From assembly GCF_900155685.1 (NCBI RefSeq), contig NZ_LT732547.1:145648-209647 (forward strand): a stretch of DNA of 64,000 bases, given 5' to 3'. This document shows, piece after piece, positions 62,301 through 64,000 of this stretch (its first letter is position 1; the number at the start of each line of letters is the position of its first letter). Under the pieces are notes generated by a model. The model had not been told where the DNA came from. It ran no database searches and worked only from the letters and a program-made list of their open reading frames with translations. Source of the DNA: Paenibacillus bouchesdurhonensis. Its GTDB lineage: Bacteria; Bacillota; Bacilli; Paenibacillales; Paenibacillaceae. A program made the position numbers and the translations under genes.

Positions 62301-64000
62301 AGTCCGCCTGCGGATGCTGCGGAGGAGAAGCTGGCCGCAATCTGGTCAGACATTCTCGGCTGTGCGCCGATTGGAAGAGAGGACCATTTCTTTGAGCTGG
62401 GAGGGCACTCTCTGAAAGCGATGGTGCTTGCAGCTAGAGTACATAAAGAGCTGGAGGTCAAAATTTCGCTGCAGGAGGTATTTCGTTATCCGCTCCTCCG
62501 GGAGATGGCTCAGCATATCCAGAGCTCCCGGCACAGTACCTACACGGCGATCCTTCCGGCTCCTTCGCAGGATACTTATCCGGTCTCCTCGGCTCAAAAG
62601 CGGGTGTATATTGCCCAGCAGCTGTCGCCGGAATCAACCAGCTATAACATGCCTATGGTGCTGGAGGTGGAAGGCAGCATAGATGCAGAGCGGCTGGAGC
62701 GCGCTTTTCTCCAACTGCTTGCCCGTCATGAAGCGCTGCGGACTATTTTCCTGTGGGATGAGCTGGAGCTGCGGCAGCAAATTGTTCAGGCTTCGGACTT
62801 AAGCTGGCAGCTTGAACGCCGCGATTTGGAAGACGGGATGAAGAATCTGCAGCCTGACGTGAAATCCAAGACGGATTTCTCATACATATTGTCGTCTTTC
62901 ATCCGGCCGTTTGATCTAAGCGGCGAACCGCTGCTTCGAGCGGCTCTGGTCTCCTGTTCAGACACGCGGAGCCTGCTGCTGATCGATGTGCACCACATCG
63001 TCTCCGACGGGGTGTCGACCGGTATCCTGTATCGGGATTTAGTCGCTCTTTATGAAGGAAAGGCGCTGCCGCCGCTTTCGCTGCAGTATAAGGATTATGC
63101 CGTGTATGAGCAAGGTCTTCATACCGGCGAGAGCTATGCGGAGAGCCGGAACTATTGGGTGAGCCAATATGCCGGGAAGCTGCCGGAATCGGAGCTGTGG
63201 ACCGATTTTGTGCGTCCTTCTGTGCGTTCCTATGAAGGTCGAACCATTTCCTTTCAATTGGATCCTGATTTGACAGATCGGCTAAAGAAGCTGGCGAGCC
63301 GCTACGAGGCAACCTTATACATTGTACTGCTTGCTGCTTACAATCTACTGCTCTCCAAATACAGCGGGCAGGAGGATATTGTCGTGGGAACGCCTGTTGC
63401 CGGACGGAACCACGAGGATGTTCAGGGGATTGTGGGGATGTTCGTCAATACGCTGGCGATTCGCAACGAGCCTCGTGGATCGCTGGCGTTAAGCGAATAT
63501 ATCAAGCAGGTCAAATCCACGGTAATCGAGGCCTATGAACATGCGGAGTACCCGCTTGAGGAGCTGCTGGAGGAGCTCGAGCTGTCCAGGGACTTAAGCC
63601 GCCATCCCTTGTTTGATACGTTATTCGTCCTCCAGAACATGGATATCGCACCGTTGGAGCTTCCGGGAACCGTGTTCCGTGCCGCCGAGTGGGAATGGAA
63701 TCATGCCAAGTTCGATATGACGTGGGCCGGGCGCGAATCGGAGCAAGGAATTGATTTCACGGTGGAGTTTGCGGTGTCCTTGTACCGGGAGGAGACGATC
63801 CGGCAGATGATCGGGCATTTTACCGTTCTTTTGCAGGCGTTGGCGGAAGCATCGGACACATCTTCGGAGACGTGCTTGCTTCAGGATATAGAAATGCTGA
63901 CCTCCGAGGATCAAATACAGCTGGCTAGTTTTGCCGGAGTTCGCGTTCCGTATCCGCAGGAGGATTCCATCGTATCCCTGTTCAGCCAAAGTGCGCTTGC
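59394..64000 (+). CDS. NRPS: C-A-T-C-(A...), incomplete at window end
   Basis: An open frame from ATG 59394 with no stop by base 64000 (over 1,530 codons). A short acceptor-COM-like N-terminus (MKNWEIKDIYPLSPMQEALLF) leads into a C domain (HHILIDGWC near residue 142), expected to be a D-L condensing type because the previous protein ends in an epimerase. Then an A domain (about 451-960; specificity residues DGFFLGMVF, isoleucine/valine-like), carrier domain (HFFELGGHSLKAM near 1000), a second C domain (from about 1062, VHHIVSDGVS near 1201) and the start of another A domain at about 1514. AAAGGA is upstream at about 12 nt. The rest of the protein and any thioesterase lie beyond the window. 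Confidence 0.92.
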   Translation, partial: MKNWEIKDIYPLSPMQEALLFHSLYEQGDVYFEQMIFSIEGKLDIGALERSLNQVISRYDILRTIFIYDKINKPRQVVLKERTLKIDEADISDCSTDEQNRRIQEFAEADRRRSFDLSKDLLLRLTVIRRGEESYELMWSNHHILIDGWCLGIVLQEWFSLYQQETAGLPAKLGKVVPYKRYIKWLESQDQNAARQYWRSYLSGYGDLASISGPNGEKPQEEPVVRDEVFTLDADLTQQLVQLSRKYQVTMSSLIQAIWGVILQYYCNTEDVVFGSIVSGRSPSIADVDKIVGLFINAVPVRVQSGKNMAFSELAAAVHHSAALSEEHSFLSLAEVQAEGGGAALFDHLVVYENYPSSTSMFDTEASGLDFRIKAIEVFEHTNYDLNISVGPGEEMLIKINYNERVYPAEFIQRLYGHWVEVCCQVTANPNVKISQLHPMTREERELLASFNETFVPYPRDKTLIELFMEQVRRQPEQPAVIFGEEQWTYAELNDRVSQWAGGLRRQGVERGDVVGLLADRSVEMIIGILAILRAGAAYIPLDPTFPADRMAFMLRDSGARFLLKLTNATGWSLPEFEGLVISPGDWTAPFPADESLTGHGADSPAYMMYTSGSTGTPKGVVVTHRNIVKTVLNNGYVELDSRDRILQISNYAFDGAVFDIFGALLNGAALVLLSKEALLDASSLAASFDRHEITVAFMTTALFNTLVDLDPDCLRGLRHVLFGGERVSVRHVNKALRVLGEGRLLHMYGPTETTVFATCSPVREGEVIPIGRPIHNTTAYVLDIWQRLMPAGVPGELYIGGEGLSAGYLGRSDLTTECFVDNPFRPGEKMYRTGDLVRQLPDGQLEFLDRLDHQVKIRGHRIELGEIEEKLKGLPDIQDVFVTAFQEEGQSAYLCAYIVTGGKPLSLADEDEMLEERISSWKRELKASLPEYMVPAVFELLPSFPLTSNGKIDRKALPKPTTGLQRSYSPPADAAEEKLAAIWSDILGCAPIGREDHFFELGGHSLKAMVLAARVHKELEVKISLQEVFRYPLLREMAQHIQSSRHSTYTAILPAPSQDTYPVSSAQKRVYIAQQLSPESTSYNMPMVLEVEGSIDAERLERAFLQLLARHEALRTIFLWDELELRQQIVQASDLSWQLERRDLEDGMKNLQPDVKSKTDFSYILSSFIRPFDLSGEPLLRAALVSCSDTRSLLLIDVHHIVSDGVSTGILYRDLVALYEGKALPPLSLQYKDYAVYEQGLHTGESYAESRNYWVSQYAGKLPESELWTDFVRPSVRSYEGRTISFQLDPDLTDRLKKLASRYEATLYIVLLAAYNLLLSKYSGQEDIVVGTPVAGRNHEDVQGIVGMFVNTLAIRNEPRGSLALSEYIKQVKSTVIEAYEHAEYPLEELLEELELSRDLSRHPLFDTLFVLQNMDIAPLELPGTVFRAAEWEWNHAKFDMTWAGRESEQGIDFTVEFAVSLYREETIRQMIGHFTVLLQALAEASDTSSETCLLQDIEMLTSEDQIQLASFAGVRVPYPQEDSIVSLFSQSAL

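Overview
The window looks like a chromosomal segment of a Paenibacillus-type Firmicute. Supporting signs: strong AGGAGG-type ribosome binding sites, SmpB/tmRNA of the low-GC Gram-positive type, a multidomain xylanase anchored by SLH repeats, a phoX-tatA-tatC cluster, many TetR/MarR one-component regulators, and a large non-ribosomal peptide synthetase (NRPS) operon. No database search was possible; family calls come from reading motifs.

Layout. 1-2.5 kb: trans-translation genes smpB and ssrA around a DUF2167 membrane protein. 2.4-5.6 kb: an AT-rich island inserted at the 3' end of ssrA, bounded by a direct repeat of the tmRNA tail and carrying a broken PD-(D/E)xK nuclease/DUF7669 gene, an Abi_C/HEPN-like gene and a small membrane protein. 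5.7-14.7 kb: mechanosensitive channel, MetE-like enzyme, VOC protein, nitroreductase/MarR pair, RNase H, uracil-DNA glycosylase and a nuclease-like protein. 14.7-17.4 kb: phoX with its own tatA/tatC and a candidate Pho box. 17.5-26.6 kb: two oxidoreductases, a TetR/DUF4149 unit with twin operators, tandem DUF1259 genes, and a TetR-controlled ABC exporter, interspersed with gene remnants. 26.6-28.1 kb: mostly remnants, small ORFs and a long inverted repeat. 28.1-32.1 kb: GH10 xylanase with a cre-like site. 32.4-34.7 kb: ahpC-ahpF with a PerR-like box. 34.8-36.3 kb: a frameshifted YafY-type regulator divergent from a VOC gene.

36.4-64 kb (running off the end): pabA, a pabB-pabC fusion and at least four NRPS ORFs, all on the plus strand with tiny gaps or overlaps. 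The first NRPS starts with an acyl/aryl-AMP ligase loading domain, so the simplest reading is a peptide primed with 4-aminobenzoate made by its own pab genes, followed by Thr (specificity residues DFWNIGMVH) and several aliphatic residues, one epimerised to D. The product is not one I can name.

Four genes in the window (nuclease/DUF7669, YafY regulator, and two NRPS junctions) are each broken by what reads as one extra base in a homopolymer run. Either these are sequencing/assembly overcalls or real frameshifts; if corrected, the first three NRPS ORFs become one gene of about 6,600 codons.
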